From: Allocoprococcus comes
GTDB taxonomy: Bacteria; Bacillota; Clostridia; Lachnospirales; Lachnospiraceae
Direction: 5' to 3'
Assembly (NCBI RefSeq): GCF_013300725.1
Contig: NZ_JAAIMM010000010.1
Coordinates: 1-64,000, forward strand
DNA length: 64,000 nucleotides
Shown: piece after piece, positions 17,096-25,210 of the stretch
How the letters are laid out: every line of letters starts with the position of its first letter
Position numbering within the stretch: position 1 is the stretch's first letter
The notes under the pieces: model-generated
Database searches by the model: none
What the model saw: only the letters and a program-made list of their open reading frames with translations
What the model was told of the DNA's origin: nothing
Program-made: the position numbers and the translations under genes

Positions 17096-18159
17096 TATGC
17101 ATCCTCCTTTTTCGCCTTTTTAAAACGGCCAAATACGCTTGTTTTATCACCAATAAACTTAACTGCCAGGAACAGAATGATCATTCCCTGAATAATTGCA
17201 ACGATTTCTTTCGGAACTGCAGTATACATATTGATGCTGTCACTACCGGTTTTTAATGCAGCATAAAAGATTGCCGCGATCAAAATTCCAATTGGCGAAT
17301 GTCCACCGAGCAGAGCAATCAACATACCATCCCATCCAAGGCCAGGATTTGCAGAAAATGTCAGCGTATATTTAAACTGATCACTTAACATCCATCCTGC
17401 TCCTGCTATACCGGAAAGTGCGCCACTGATCAGCATCATGATAATGATTTTCTTGCCGACATTCATACCTGTTGCTTCTGCGAATTCCGGATTTTTTCCG
17501 ATTGCTGTAATTTCATATCCCAGTTTTGATTTTTTCATAACAAAATACATAATCACCAGAATAATCATTGCAATTACAAAAAACATAGTCATTCTTGATG
17601 CTCCGAATCTTTTGAACATTACATCCTCTTTAATCGTTGGTGTAGCCACATACCCTGCACTCTTATCTTTGAATACACCGGTGGTTAAAAATTCCAAAGT
17701 CTTTGAAACTGCATAGTTTAACATCAAAGTTACAACCATCTCATTTACATTACATTTTGCTTTCAAAATTGCCGGAATCAATGCAAATAACATTCCACAA
17801 ATAATTGCAACTAAAAAGCAAATCAGTTTACTTATAAATGGATTGGAAATGTTAAGATATGCTCCAGTGATTCCTGCAAAGAATCCTCCCAAAAGCATTT
17901 GTCCTTCTACACCCATGTTGTACAGATTAGCTTTGAATGTAATTGCAATCGCAAGTCCTGTCAAAATAAGCGGCGATGCATAATGCAGCGTATTCATAAA
18001 GCCTTTTTCTGTCAAAAGTGATTTCCTGATCAGTACCCCGTATGTTTCCAGTGGACTTTCCCCAATCGCCGCAATAATAATTGCTCCAAATGCAAATGCA
18101 AGAATTACCGGAAGTACAGAATTGACAATTCCTTTTATAATACTATCTTTCTTTTTCAT
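17095..18159 (-). CDS. BMP-type ABC transporter permease 1
   Basis: A 354-residue membrane protein of the NupP/YufP type, with about nine to ten helices. Typical stretches are ITFKANLYNMGVEGQMLLG and the coupling loop NPGLGWDGMLIALLGGHSPIG. It should heterodimerise with the adjacent permease to import nucleosides. The start at 18159 is set by AAGGAGG nine bases upstream. It overlaps the end of the ATPase gene by 17 bp, so translation is coupled. Confidence 0.92.
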   Translation of the reverse strand: MKKKDSIIKGIVNSVLPVILAFAFGAIIIAAIGESPLETYGVLIRKSLLTEKGFMNTLHYASPLILTGLAIAITFKANLYNMGVEGQMLLGGFFAGITGAYLNISNPFISKLICFLVAIICGMLFALIPAILKAKCNVNEMVVTLMLNYAVSKTLEFLTTGVFKDKSAGYVATPTIKEDVMFKRFGASRMTMFFVIAMIILVIMYFVMKKSKLGYEITAIGKNPEFAEATGMNVGKKIIIMMLISGALSGIAGAGWMLSDQFKYTLTFSANPGLGWDGMLIALLGGHSPIGILIAAIFYAALKTGSDSINMYTAVPKEIVAIIQGMIILFLAVKFIGDKTSVFGRFKKAKKEDA

Positions 18160-19702
18160 GATCCTGTTCCTCCTTTCCAATTCCAGCCATCAAAAGTCCC
18201 ATAGCAGCCATAGACACTTCTTTCGGTGATACTTCTCCTGAAATCTTACCTTTATACATAACAATTACCCGATCAGATAAACTCATAATTTCTGACAGCT
18301 CACTTGAAATCAAGATAACAGTATTTCCTGCATCCCTGAATTTCAGAATCTGTTTATGTATGAATTCAATAGATCCGATATCAACGCCTCGCGTTGGCTG
18401 GCAAGCAATCAGAAGTTTTGGATTTGCTGAAAGCTCTCTTGCAATGATAACTTTCTGTGCATTTCCTCCTGACAGATTGCCTATATTACCATTCACATCT
18501 CCCAGACGGATATCAAATTCTTTGATATATTTATCTCTTTTGGCATTGATTGTTTTCTTATTAAAAAGTCCGTGTTTACAAACATCTTTTTCTCCATGAT
18601 ATCCTGCTATACAGTTATCGGAGACCGTCATTTCCCGGCACAATCCCTGTGCATATCTGTCCTCAGGAATAATTCCAATTCCCGCTTTTCTTAATTTTTC
18701 CGGCCACCAGTTTGTAATATCTTTACCGTCAAAAAATACTGTCCCTTTCGTTGATTCCATCAAGCCAGTCATAAGCTTTACAAGCTCTGACTGTCCGTTT
18801 CCTTCAACACCGGCTATTCCAAGGATCTCACCTTTATGCACTTCAAACGACATATCTGATACAACTTCTTTTCCGTAGTCATTTACAGTCGTAAGATTTT
18901 CTGCTTTGTACATAATCTCTGATTCAATCTGTTGTTTTCGTTCATTATTTACAGTAAGAACAACATCTCTTCCAACCATCATCTGTGCCAGTTCCCGTTC
19001 ACTTGTGTCCTTCTTTAATACATTTCCAACAACTTTTCCCTGTTTTATTACGGTAATACTGTCTGCCAGTTCCATTACTTCTCTTAATTTGTGCGTAATA
19101 ACAATGATTGTTTTTCCCTGCTCTTTCAAATTTTTGAGCGTTGCAATCAATTCATCAACTTCCTGTGGTGTGAGTACGGCTGTCGGCTCATCCAGAATCA
19201 ATATGTCTACATTTCTATATAACATCTTTAGAATTTCTACTCTCTGACGTCCCCCGACAGATATATCTTCAATCTTATCTGTTGCATTCAATTCCAGATG
19301 ATTTTCCTGAATCAGTTTCTCAACTCTTTTAATTTCCTCTTTCTGATCGATAAACGGAGTTTTCATTCCGCCTTTTTTCTGTGTAATTTCCGCACCCAAC
19401 AGTATATTTTCATATACGGTGAGAGACGGCACCAGCTTAAAATGCTGGTGCACCATCCCTATCCCGTTTGCAATCGCATCAACCGGGCTGTTCAGTGTAA
19501 CTTCTTTTCCCCGGATCAGGATTTTCCCGCTTGTTGGCTGCAGCAATCCGTAGAGCATATTCATCATTGTAGATTTTCCTGCACCGTTTTCACCTACAAT
19601 ACATTTAATCTCCTGTTCTTTTACATCCAGATTAATATGATCATTTGCGACAAAATCGTTAAATTTTTTGGTCAGATCAACCGTCTGTATCATGCTGTTC
19701 AT
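18143..19702 (-). CDS. Nucleoside ABC transporter ATP-binding protein
   Basis: A 519-residue cytoplasmic ATPase with two nucleotide-binding domains. The first has Walker A GENGAGKST near 38-46, a signature-like SVGGRQRVEIL and Walker B LILDEPTAVL. The second keeps GVEGNGQSEL, LSGGNAQKVIIAREL and LLIACQPTRGVD, where Walker B is degenerate (CQPT for DEPT). This asymmetry is usual in the nucleoside/ribose subfamily. GAAAGGAAG precedes the ATG. It powers the two permeases that follow. Confidence 0.93.
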   Translation of the reverse strand: MNSMIQTVDLTKKFNDFVANDHINLDVKEQEIKCIVGENGAGKSTMMNMLYGLLQPTSGKILIRGKEVTLNSPVDAIANGIGMVHQHFKLVPSLTVYENILLGAEITQKKGGMKTPFIDQKEEIKRVEKLIQENHLELNATDKIEDISVGGRQRVEILKMLYRNVDILILDEPTAVLTPQEVDELIATLKNLKEQGKTIIVITHKLREVMELADSITVIKQGKVVGNVLKKDTSERELAQMMVGRDVVLTVNNERKQQIESEIMYKAENLTTVNDYGKEVVSDMSFEVHKGEILGIAGVEGNGQSELVKLMTGLMESTKGTVFFDGKDITNWWPEKLRKAGIGIIPEDRYAQGLCREMTVSDNCIAGYHGEKDVCKHGLFNKKTINAKRDKYIKEFDIRLGDVNGNIGNLSGGNAQKVIIARELSANPKLLIACQPTRGVDIGSIEFIHKQILKFRDAGNTVILISSELSEIMSLSDRVIVMYKGKISGEVSPKEVSMAAMGLLMAGIGKEEQDHEKER

Positions 19703-19729
19703 ATTGCTGCTTCCTTTCTGTCAAAACAA

Positions 19730-20923
19730 CTATTTTACTGTAACATTCGGGCATTTAGAAGCATCGAATTCTTCTCCACTCTGTGCATCCGTTACTACAA
19801 TTGTTCCATCTGAAATCTTGTCTTCTACATCTTTGATTTCAGCTTTGATTTCTTCCCATTTGTCTTTTCCGCTATCCTGTATATGTTTGCTGATTTCTGA
19901 AAGATCTGTAATAGAAGCCGCGCCTGATGCTAATGAATATGTCTGTGCGCGATCCATCTTATCAATCTTTCCATTTACTGCTTCTTTTACAATGTCATAT
20001 ACAGGTACTTCTGTATTTTTAATAACACTTGTCAGAACATATCCTGGCTGCTGATCATCTTTGTTAGCATCTACCTGAATTGCAAGCTTTCCTTCTTCTT
20101 TTGCCTTTGATGCAACACCATCACCTACAGAACCAGCTACTGAAAATACAATATTTGCTCCCTGATTATAATATGTTCCTGCTACTGTACTTCCTGTTGC
20201 AGAATCAGCAAATCCTGCATCATATTTTGCATAGTAATCATAATTTACACCCAGCTTTTCAGCTTCATAGTTGATACCTTCAATATATCCATAAGAGAAT
20301 ACTGTGATACCGTTTGAATTTGTTCCTCCGATAAATCCTACTGAACGTCCACCATCATCTGCCGGTGTAAAATTATAGTCATCTGTACCAAACAAAGTTT
20401 CTGCATTTTCATTTACCAATGTAGTAAGTGCACCTGCTACGAAAGATGCCTGATGTACATCAAACAGAACACTGATTACGTTATCATGGATTGTCTTTCC
20501 GTCTTTATCCTGGTTTGGATTATCATTTACACATACAAATGTTGTATCCGGATACATCTCTGCAATTGGCTGTGCTCCACCAGTCCCCTGAATCAGTGCT
20601 TCAAAATCATATTCCAGATTGAAAATTACATTGTATCCGTCATCAGCCAGTGATTCCAACGCCTGCGGTACACCTGTTGTAGGCTCGACAACCTTGTATT
20701 CAATTCCAAATTCATCGGCAGCTTTTTTTGCTCCTTCCACAGCAGACTGATTATATCCATTATCATTCTGTCCGGCAGCTGAACAAATAATTGCAACCTT
20801 TACATCGCTTCCCTCTTTTTTTTCCGCTTTTTTCTCAGATTTTCCTCCACATGCTGTCAAGCTTCCTGCTACCATTGTCATTGCAAGTAAGCATCCCAAT
20901 GCTTGTACTACTCTTTTTTTCAT
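19730..20923 (-). CDS. BMP-family nucleoside-binding lipoprotein
   Basis: A 397-residue surface lipoprotein. The signal peptide ends in the lipobox LTAC, with the lipidated Cys near residue 25, followed by a charged linker. The mature domain has the BMP/PnrA fold signatures GYNQSAVEGAKKAADEFG, FVCVNDNPNQD and VGFIGGTNSNG. PnrA/Med proteins bind purine nucleosides. It is the first gene of the eleven-gene operon and should set its specificity. AAGGAGGAAG precedes the ATG. Confidence 0.93.
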   Translation of the reverse strand: MKKRVVQALGCLLAMTMVAGSLTACGGKSEKKAEKKEGSDVKVAIICSAAGQNDNGYNQSAVEGAKKAADEFGIEYKVVEPTTGVPQALESLADDGYNVIFNLEYDFEALIQGTGGAQPIAEMYPDTTFVCVNDNPNQDKDGKTIHDNVISVLFDVHQASFVAGALTTLVNENAETLFGTDDYNFTPADDGGRSVGFIGGTNSNGITVFSYGYIEGINYEAEKLGVNYDYYAKYDAGFADSATGSTVAGTYYNQGANIVFSVAGSVGDGVASKAKEEGKLAIQVDANKDDQQPGYVLTSVIKNTEVPVYDIVKEAVNGKIDKMDRAQTYSLASGAASITDLSEISKHIQDSGKDKWEEIKAEIKDVEDKISDGTIVVTDAQSGEEFDASKCPNVTVK

Positions 20924-20946
20924 TTTTCTTCCTCCTTCGTTATGAT

Positions 20947-21007
20947 GTCATGTCGTCATGACCAGTTCCTTTTTCTTTAATATACAACTTGGTTTCAAAA
21001 ATGTAAA
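20947..21007 (-). promoter_or_regulatory. Promoter and candidate GntR operator of the nucleoside operon
   Basis: Minus-strand -35 TTTACA (21002-21007) and -10 TATATT (20979-20984) are 17 bp apart. About 16 bp below the -10 lies the palindrome GTCATG-TCGT-CATGAC (20947-20962). A dimeric repressor bound there would block transcription. The GntR-family protein at the operon end is the obvious candidate. Confidence 0.7.
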
Positions 21008-21160
21008 TACTATTATTTATTTTTGTCATATCCAACAATTTCATACTATATCTTTTGTGCATTTATAACAAAAACTCTCTTTCTTACTATTTCACATCAT
21101 CTGTATAATATTTTCTTTATATCCATATAATCCTTCCCTAAAATCAAATATTTTTCCAAT

Positions 21161-21196
21161 AAAAAAGAACATCCCCGCCTCCAGGAACATTCTTTT
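21161..21196 (-). terminator. Terminator after the AEC transporter gene
   Basis: Minus-strand stem AAGAATGTTCC/GGGATGTTCTT (with G-U pairs) followed by a T-run, 22 bp after the stop codon. Confidence 0.75.
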
Positions 21197-21217
21197 CTCC
21201 ATTTATCTATTTTTTAT

Positions 21218-22150
21218 TTACATCACCATCTGGAACACCAGCACCATCAGCGGCATCGTCACGATCGTCCCAAGTGTCGTCAGCACATTGATCGTGCTCG
21301 CATACCTGGAATCATTTCCATACACCTGACTCATCTGCGTAACTGTCGAAGCTGCCGGTGCAATGATCGCCAGAAATACGATCAGAAGGATCTTCTTCCC
21401 ATCTGCATTCCATCCAACCAGTCCACTGATTTTCAGGATCAGAAGCGAAATAAACGGAATTCCGATCAGGCGCATAAATGCAATAAAATACGCCTTCTTA
21501 TTCGTCAGAACCTTTCTGATATTCATTCCGCCCATCAGCATTCCGATTACAAACATACTTGCCGGTCCCACCATTGCCCCGACAGAACTTAACGTACCGG
21601 TTATGATTTCCGGCAGCCGGATCTTTGCAAAGAACAACACGATCGCTGCTATGATCGTAATGATATTGATATTGGTAAATATTTTCTTCAGGTTAAATCC
21701 TTTTTCATGGCTCAGTACATTTTTACAGTGTGTCCAGAAAAAGATGGTCTGAATCCCCATAAACACACATGCATAAAACACCCACTCTTCGCCAAGCATA
21801 AATGCCACAAGCGGTACGATCATATTTCCTGAATTGGAATAGTAAATGGACATGGTTTCCACTTCATTCAGATGCAGGACTTTTCCGATCAGATTCACAA
21901 TCGGGAGCAGGATAAATAAAAGAAGCAGTGACGCGATGCATGCCAGCATAAGGCCGCTCACCTTTTCCGGGGTATAATCCACCTGAAATGCATTCAGAAT
22001 CACACATGGCACGATCAGATATAATACCAGTGTTGACAGTACCTTACTGTCTTCATCCTTCAGAAATCCCATTTTGACTATCGCATAACCCATGAATATC
22101 ATAATGAACAGCTTTGCGATCTGCTCCATCAGAAGTATACTCAGTTCCAT
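21218..22150 (-). CDS. AEC-family transporter
   Basis: A 310-residue membrane protein with about ten helices in two inverted halves, matching the auxin efflux carrier family (LVLYLIVPCVILNAF near 40-54; SNSGNMIVPLVAFMLG near 105-120; IAPAASTVTQMSQVYG near the end). Bacterial members carry malate, other organic acids or amino acids. It stands alone between terminators, and nothing nearby reveals its substrate. Confidence 0.88.
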   Translation of the reverse strand: MELSILLMEQIAKLFIMIFMGYAIVKMGFLKDEDSKVLSTLVLYLIVPCVILNAFQVDYTPEKVSGLMLACIASLLLLFILLPIVNLIGKVLHLNEVETMSIYYSNSGNMIVPLVAFMLGEEWVFYACVFMGIQTIFFWTHCKNVLSHEKGFNLKKIFTNINIITIIAAIVLFFAKIRLPEIITGTLSSVGAMVGPASMFVIGMLMGGMNIRKVLTNKKAYFIAFMRLIGIPFISLLILKISGLVGWNADGKKILLIVFLAIIAPAASTVTQMSQVYGNDSRYASTINVLTTLGTIVTMPLMVLVFQMVM

Positions 22151-22174
22151 TTTTGCCCTCTTTTCTTTCTCATC

Positions 22175-22208
22175 AAAAGAAGCGGATTGCCAGACGCAAC
22201 CCGCTTCC
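22175..22208 (-). terminator. Terminator after the Hcp-like gene
   Basis: Minus-strand stem GAAGCGG/CCGCTTC with an inner TTGC/GCAA pairing, followed by TTTT. Confidence 0.75.
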
Positions 22209-22328
22209 CATTATTTCATTTCTTTTCTATCGGTTCATTTCTCGTCTGTCAGATTTTTCCATCCTTTAAACAATATCAAATCCCCTGTTCTCTGTCAAGA
22301 AATCTCATTTTTTCAGACTTTTCTCTTG

Positions 22329-22862
22329 CTACACCTGTCCAAGAAGCCTTCTGCACTTCTGGTTCATCTCGCCCAGTTCCTGCACAACCGGTAACAGATC
22401 CTCTTTACTCATTCCATAACTGATCATGCAGAGTGCCTTATAGAAAAATTCGTTCACTTCCGCATCTGTTTTCCCCATGACGACCGCCGGGAAAATGATA
22501 GCTGCCATCTCCCGGATTCCGAAAAGAATTGCAGTCTCCACGCCGCGCACATCTGTTTCGTGTTTCCAGATATTGCTCACATCATATTCGGAGGTATTGC
22601 CACACGGTGCTGCACAGACTGTGCAATCCGGTGCGACGGTATTTTTTTCTTCTCTTACTTTTTCGATCATCGCTTTTAAAGCTGCTGCCCCGGTGTTACT
22701 GTTCGTAATCGTATGCACAAGACCTTCGATGATAATCTCATCTGTGTTTTCTGTCTTTGGATTGTTACCACAGGATCTGGCAAGACCGATCAGCGCACCG
22801 GTTAGTTCATCCTGGAGTGCTAAAATCTCCTGTCCCTGCGAAATCGTCGCTGTATTACTCAT
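22329..22862 (-). CDS. Stand-alone Hcp-like helical-domain protein
   Basis: A 177-residue helical protein similar to the first, all-helical domain of hydroxylamine reductase (Hcp). Matches run through LQDELTGALIGLA, IIEGLVHTITN and ETDVRGVETAILFGIREMAA...GKTDAEVNEFFYKAL. It lacks the Hcp N-terminal cluster motif and the two catalytic domains that hold the hybrid cluster. It does contain CTVCAAPCG (C-x2-C-x3-C) in mid-protein, which could bind a metal or cluster. The start at 22862 has GAGGA upstream. It cannot be an active Hcp on its own. Confidence 0.65.
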   Translation of the reverse strand: MSNTATISQGQEILALQDELTGALIGLARSCGNNPKTENTDEIIIEGLVHTITNSNTGAAALKAMIEKVREEKNTVAPDCTVCAAPCGNTSEYDVSNIWKHETDVRGVETAILFGIREMAAIIFPAVVMGKTDAEVNEFFYKALCMISYGMSKEDLLPVVQELGEMNQKCRRLLGQV

Positions 22863-23027
22863 ATTTTCATTCCTCATACCTTCTTTTTTTGTATGGATAA
22901 GTATACGGTTTCTGGATTTTCATTTCTGTTGTAATAACAACATTATTCCGATTTATCTGTTCCAATCAGGACTTTCTTTCCACAAAATGCAAAACCATAA
23001 TACCGTCTCTTTGATTTAGGTATTCCA

Positions 23028-23438
23028 TCAAATAATAATTCCATTCAGATGATCGCACTCATGTTGAATAATCTGTGCCGTCCATCCACTGTATTTTTGT
23101 CTCTGCCGTTTAAAATTGATATCCTCGTATTCTACTTCAATTTCCTGATAACGCACACATTTTCTTACGCCATCCAGAGACAGGCATCCTTCTTCTGTCT
23201 CATACTTTCCGTTTCTCTTTACAATCTTCGGATTGAACATCGCAACATTCATAAATCCCATATTGACTGCAATGATCGCTTTATTTACCCCGATCATATT
23301 TGCTGCCATTCCCACACAGCCATCTTCGTGCGCTTTTAATGTATCCAGTAAATCAATTGCAACTGGAAAATCTCCTTTCGTTGCTTTCTCTGCCTTCTGG
23401 CGCAGAAAAAAGAGATCTCTCATAATTGGTTTTACCAT
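23028..23438 (-). CDS. Short, divergent peptide deformylase
   Basis: A 136-residue member of the peptide deformylase family, which removes the formyl group from new proteins. Motif 2 (EGCLSL, Cys85) and motif 3 (QHECDH, 126-130) with the metal ligands are intact. Motif 1 reads CVGMAANMIG (41-50) instead of GxGxAAxQxG: the first Gly is Cys and the catalytic Gln is Met48. The C-terminal helix is missing, as in other short clostridial forms. It may be a second, specialised deformylase. AAGGGGAAAG precedes the ATG. Confidence 0.85.
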   Translation of the reverse strand: MVKPIMRDLFFLRQKAEKATKGDFPVAIDLLDTLKAHEDGCVGMAANMIGVNKAIIAVNMGFMNVAMFNPKIVKRNGKYETEEGCLSLDGVRKCVRYQEIEVEYEDINFKRQRQKYSGWTAQIIQHECDHLNGIII

Positions 23439-23458
23439 TTTATCTTTCCCCTTTCCGT

Positions 23459-23503
23459 AGTACTAGTTACTGTTCACAGTACCTGTGGCCAGCAACTAGT
23501 ACT
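23459..23503. repeat. Hairpin upstream of the deformylase gene
   Basis: Perfect 10-bp arms AGTACTAGTT (23459-23468) and AACTAGTACT (23494-23503), with inner ACTG/CAGT and CTG/CAG pairings. It lies 21 bp upstream of the deformylase start, in its leader. It may be an operator, a leader hairpin or a dispersed repeat. Confidence 0.6.
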
Positions 23504-23535
23504 TTCCAGTATACACGATTTTTCCCATTTTTAGG

Positions 23536-23564
23536 TTGGAAAAATTGGAAAATGCACATATAAT
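23536..23564 (+). promoter_or_regulatory. Promoter of the DUF1653 gene
   Basis: TTGGAA (23536-23541) and TATAAT (23559-23564), 17 bp apart, 38 bp before the start codon. Confidence 0.7.
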
Positions 23565-23602
23565 TAGATTAGTTTTCAAATACAAACAGGAGTGTACTAT
23601 CT

Positions 23603-24163
23603 ATGGATAAGATTAAAATTATAAAAAAGAACGATGAATATTCTTCCGAATATCAGATCGGAGATACTTTTAAAATCGAAGGCACCTGGTATGGTGGTGT
23701 TCATATCATCGGCAAGACCGGCGCACCGGTTTCTCTTGATAAAGATGAGTATATTTATCTGGATGCAGATCCGGAAAATAAAATAGATTCTTCGTCTGTA
23801 ATTTCCCACCCGGAATCGTCTGCCTCAACACAAACCAGTACGGTTATCCCAGAAGCACAGCCTGCTTCTACGCTTTCTGCCAATACCGAAAAAAATGACG
23901 CAGAACCCCTCCATGAAATCCATGTTGGCGATATCGTGCGCCATTTCAAAAGAGAATGGGTATCCGAAGAGAGCACCAAATATCTCTACAATGTACTGGC
24001 TTTCGCCGAGCATACTGAAACAGGCGAAAAGCTGGTTGTCTACCAGGCAATGTATGCACCATTCAAAATCTGTGCAAGACCATACGATATGTTTATGAGC
24101 GAAGTCGATCACCAAAAATATCCGGGGATCAGGCAGCACTGGCGTTTTGAAATAAATGAATAA
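23603..24163 (+). CDS. DUF1653-domain protein with an N-terminal extension
   Basis: A soluble 186-residue protein in three parts. An N-terminal 50-residue segment (QIGDTFKIEGTWYGGVHIIG) looks like a small beta fold. Residues 60-100 are a Ser/Thr/Pro-rich linker. The C-terminal 80 residues (HVGDIVRHFKREW, YNVLAFAEHTETGEKLVVYQ, MFMSEVDHQKYP) match DUF1653, a small domain of unknown role usually found alone. AGGAG lies ten bases before the ATG. The gene stands alone with its own promoter and terminator. Confidence 0.82.
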   Translation: MDKIKIIKKNDEYSSEYQIGDTFKIEGTWYGGVHIIGKTGAPVSLDKDEYIYLDADPENKIDSSSVISHPESSASTQTSTVIPEAQPASTLSANTEKNDAEPLHEIHVGDIVRHFKREWVSEESTKYLYNVLAFAEHTETGEKLVVYQAMYAPFKICARPYDMFMSEVDHQKYPGIRQHWRFEINE

Positions 24164-24177
24164 ATCATGATTAAATA

Positions 24178-24233
24178 AAAATGGAGAATCTCCCAGGCCC
24201 CGGCTGATACCGGAGCGGATGATTCTCCATTTC
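24178..24233. terminator. Bidirectional terminator
   Basis: AAATGGAGAATC and GATTCTCCATTT pair across an inner GC-rich stem (CCGG...CCGG). It lies between convergent genes ending at 24163 (+) and 24260 (-). Confidence 0.8.
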
Positions 24234-24259
24234 AGAATGTCTGCTTTGTTTGTTTCTTC

Positions 24260-25159
24260 TTATTTCAGGTTCTGATACTCCTCAATCACCTTATCCATCA
24301 AGCTTTCTGCTTTTTTATACACTTCTTCATCCATCTGATTGTATGGGAAAATTGCGCGTTCCGAAACTTCTACTCCTCTATGTTGCATTAGTTTTTTGAA
24401 CAAGAGCGAGAAATTTGAATCCATGTCATAGAGTGGCATCAGTTCATGTGTCAGTGCTGATAACTTCATAACCCGGTCAAAGTCTTTTTCTTTCGTTGAT
24501 TTTACAAGATCACTCCAAATTTCAGGAACGATATTAGAAAGTGCCCCGATACATCCTACGCCTCCGGATGTAAAATTATAAAGGAACTGATCATCAAATC
24601 CTGAGAACATCTCAAACTCATGTCCTTCTACTGCCAGCATCAGTTCATTTGTATGATTTGGCTCTGATACAGAATCCTTTAATCCTTTAATATTAGCATT
24701 ATTTTCTACCAATTTTTTCAAAGTTTCCGGTGCAATAGAATGTCCACTTCTTGCCGGGAAATTATAAATATAAAGATTTCCTTTTACCGCCTTTGCAAGC
24801 GTATCATAATATACAAAAATCTTTTCCTGATCCAGTGCATAATAACATGGTCCGATAACCATTGCTCCTTCATAGCCCATTTCATTCACTTCATTTGACA
24901 ACGCCACAGTATCTTCAAAATTAAGGCTTCCGGTTCCAGCATAAAGCTTTGTGCGCCCTGCAGTATAATCTGCATAGAATTTGAAGAAATCATGTTTCTC
25001 CTGTTTCGTAAGTCCTGTAAATTCACCGGACGATCCCAACACAAGAATTCCATCAACGCCTCCTTCAATCAGGAAATCAATTACCTTTTTATTCCCTTCA
25101 TAATCCGGTTTTTCATTTTCATCAAAAACTGTAACAACTGGTGTAACGATTTTACACAT
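24260..25159 (-). CDS. DapA-family aldolase, YagE-like 2-keto-3-deoxy-sugar-acid aldolase
   Basis: A 299-residue class I lyase of the dihydrodipicolinate synthase/N-acetylneuraminate lyase superfamily. Schiff-base Lys161 (IKGLKDS), Tyr132 (IYNFPARSG) and the carboxylate motif GSSGE (42-46) are present. The NFPA-x-SG and SGFDDQFLYN stretches resemble E. coli YagE, which cleaves unphosphorylated 2-keto-3-deoxygluconate to pyruvate and glyceraldehyde. It is the last gene of the KdgT/UxaA operon, which supports that role. Stereospecificity is unknown. Confidence 0.85.
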   Translation of the reverse strand: MCKIVTPVVTVFDENEKPDYEGNKKVIDFLIEGGVDGILVLGSSGEFTGLTKQEKHDFFKFYADYTAGRTKLYAGTGSLNFEDTVALSNEVNEMGYEGAMVIGPCYYALDQEKIFVYYDTLAKAVKGNLYIYNFPARSGHSIAPETLKKLVENNANIKGLKDSVSEPNHTNELMLAVEGHEFEMFSGFDDQFLYNFTSGGVGCIGALSNIVPEIWSDLVKSTKEKDFDRVMKLSALTHELMPLYDMDSNFSLLFKKLMQHRGVEVSERAIFPYNQMDEEVYKKAESLMDKVIEEYQNLK

Positions 25160-25210
25160 ATTTTTCTACCTCTCTTCCTATCTTTATCTTAATTCACTTT
25201 CTTGTAAAAA

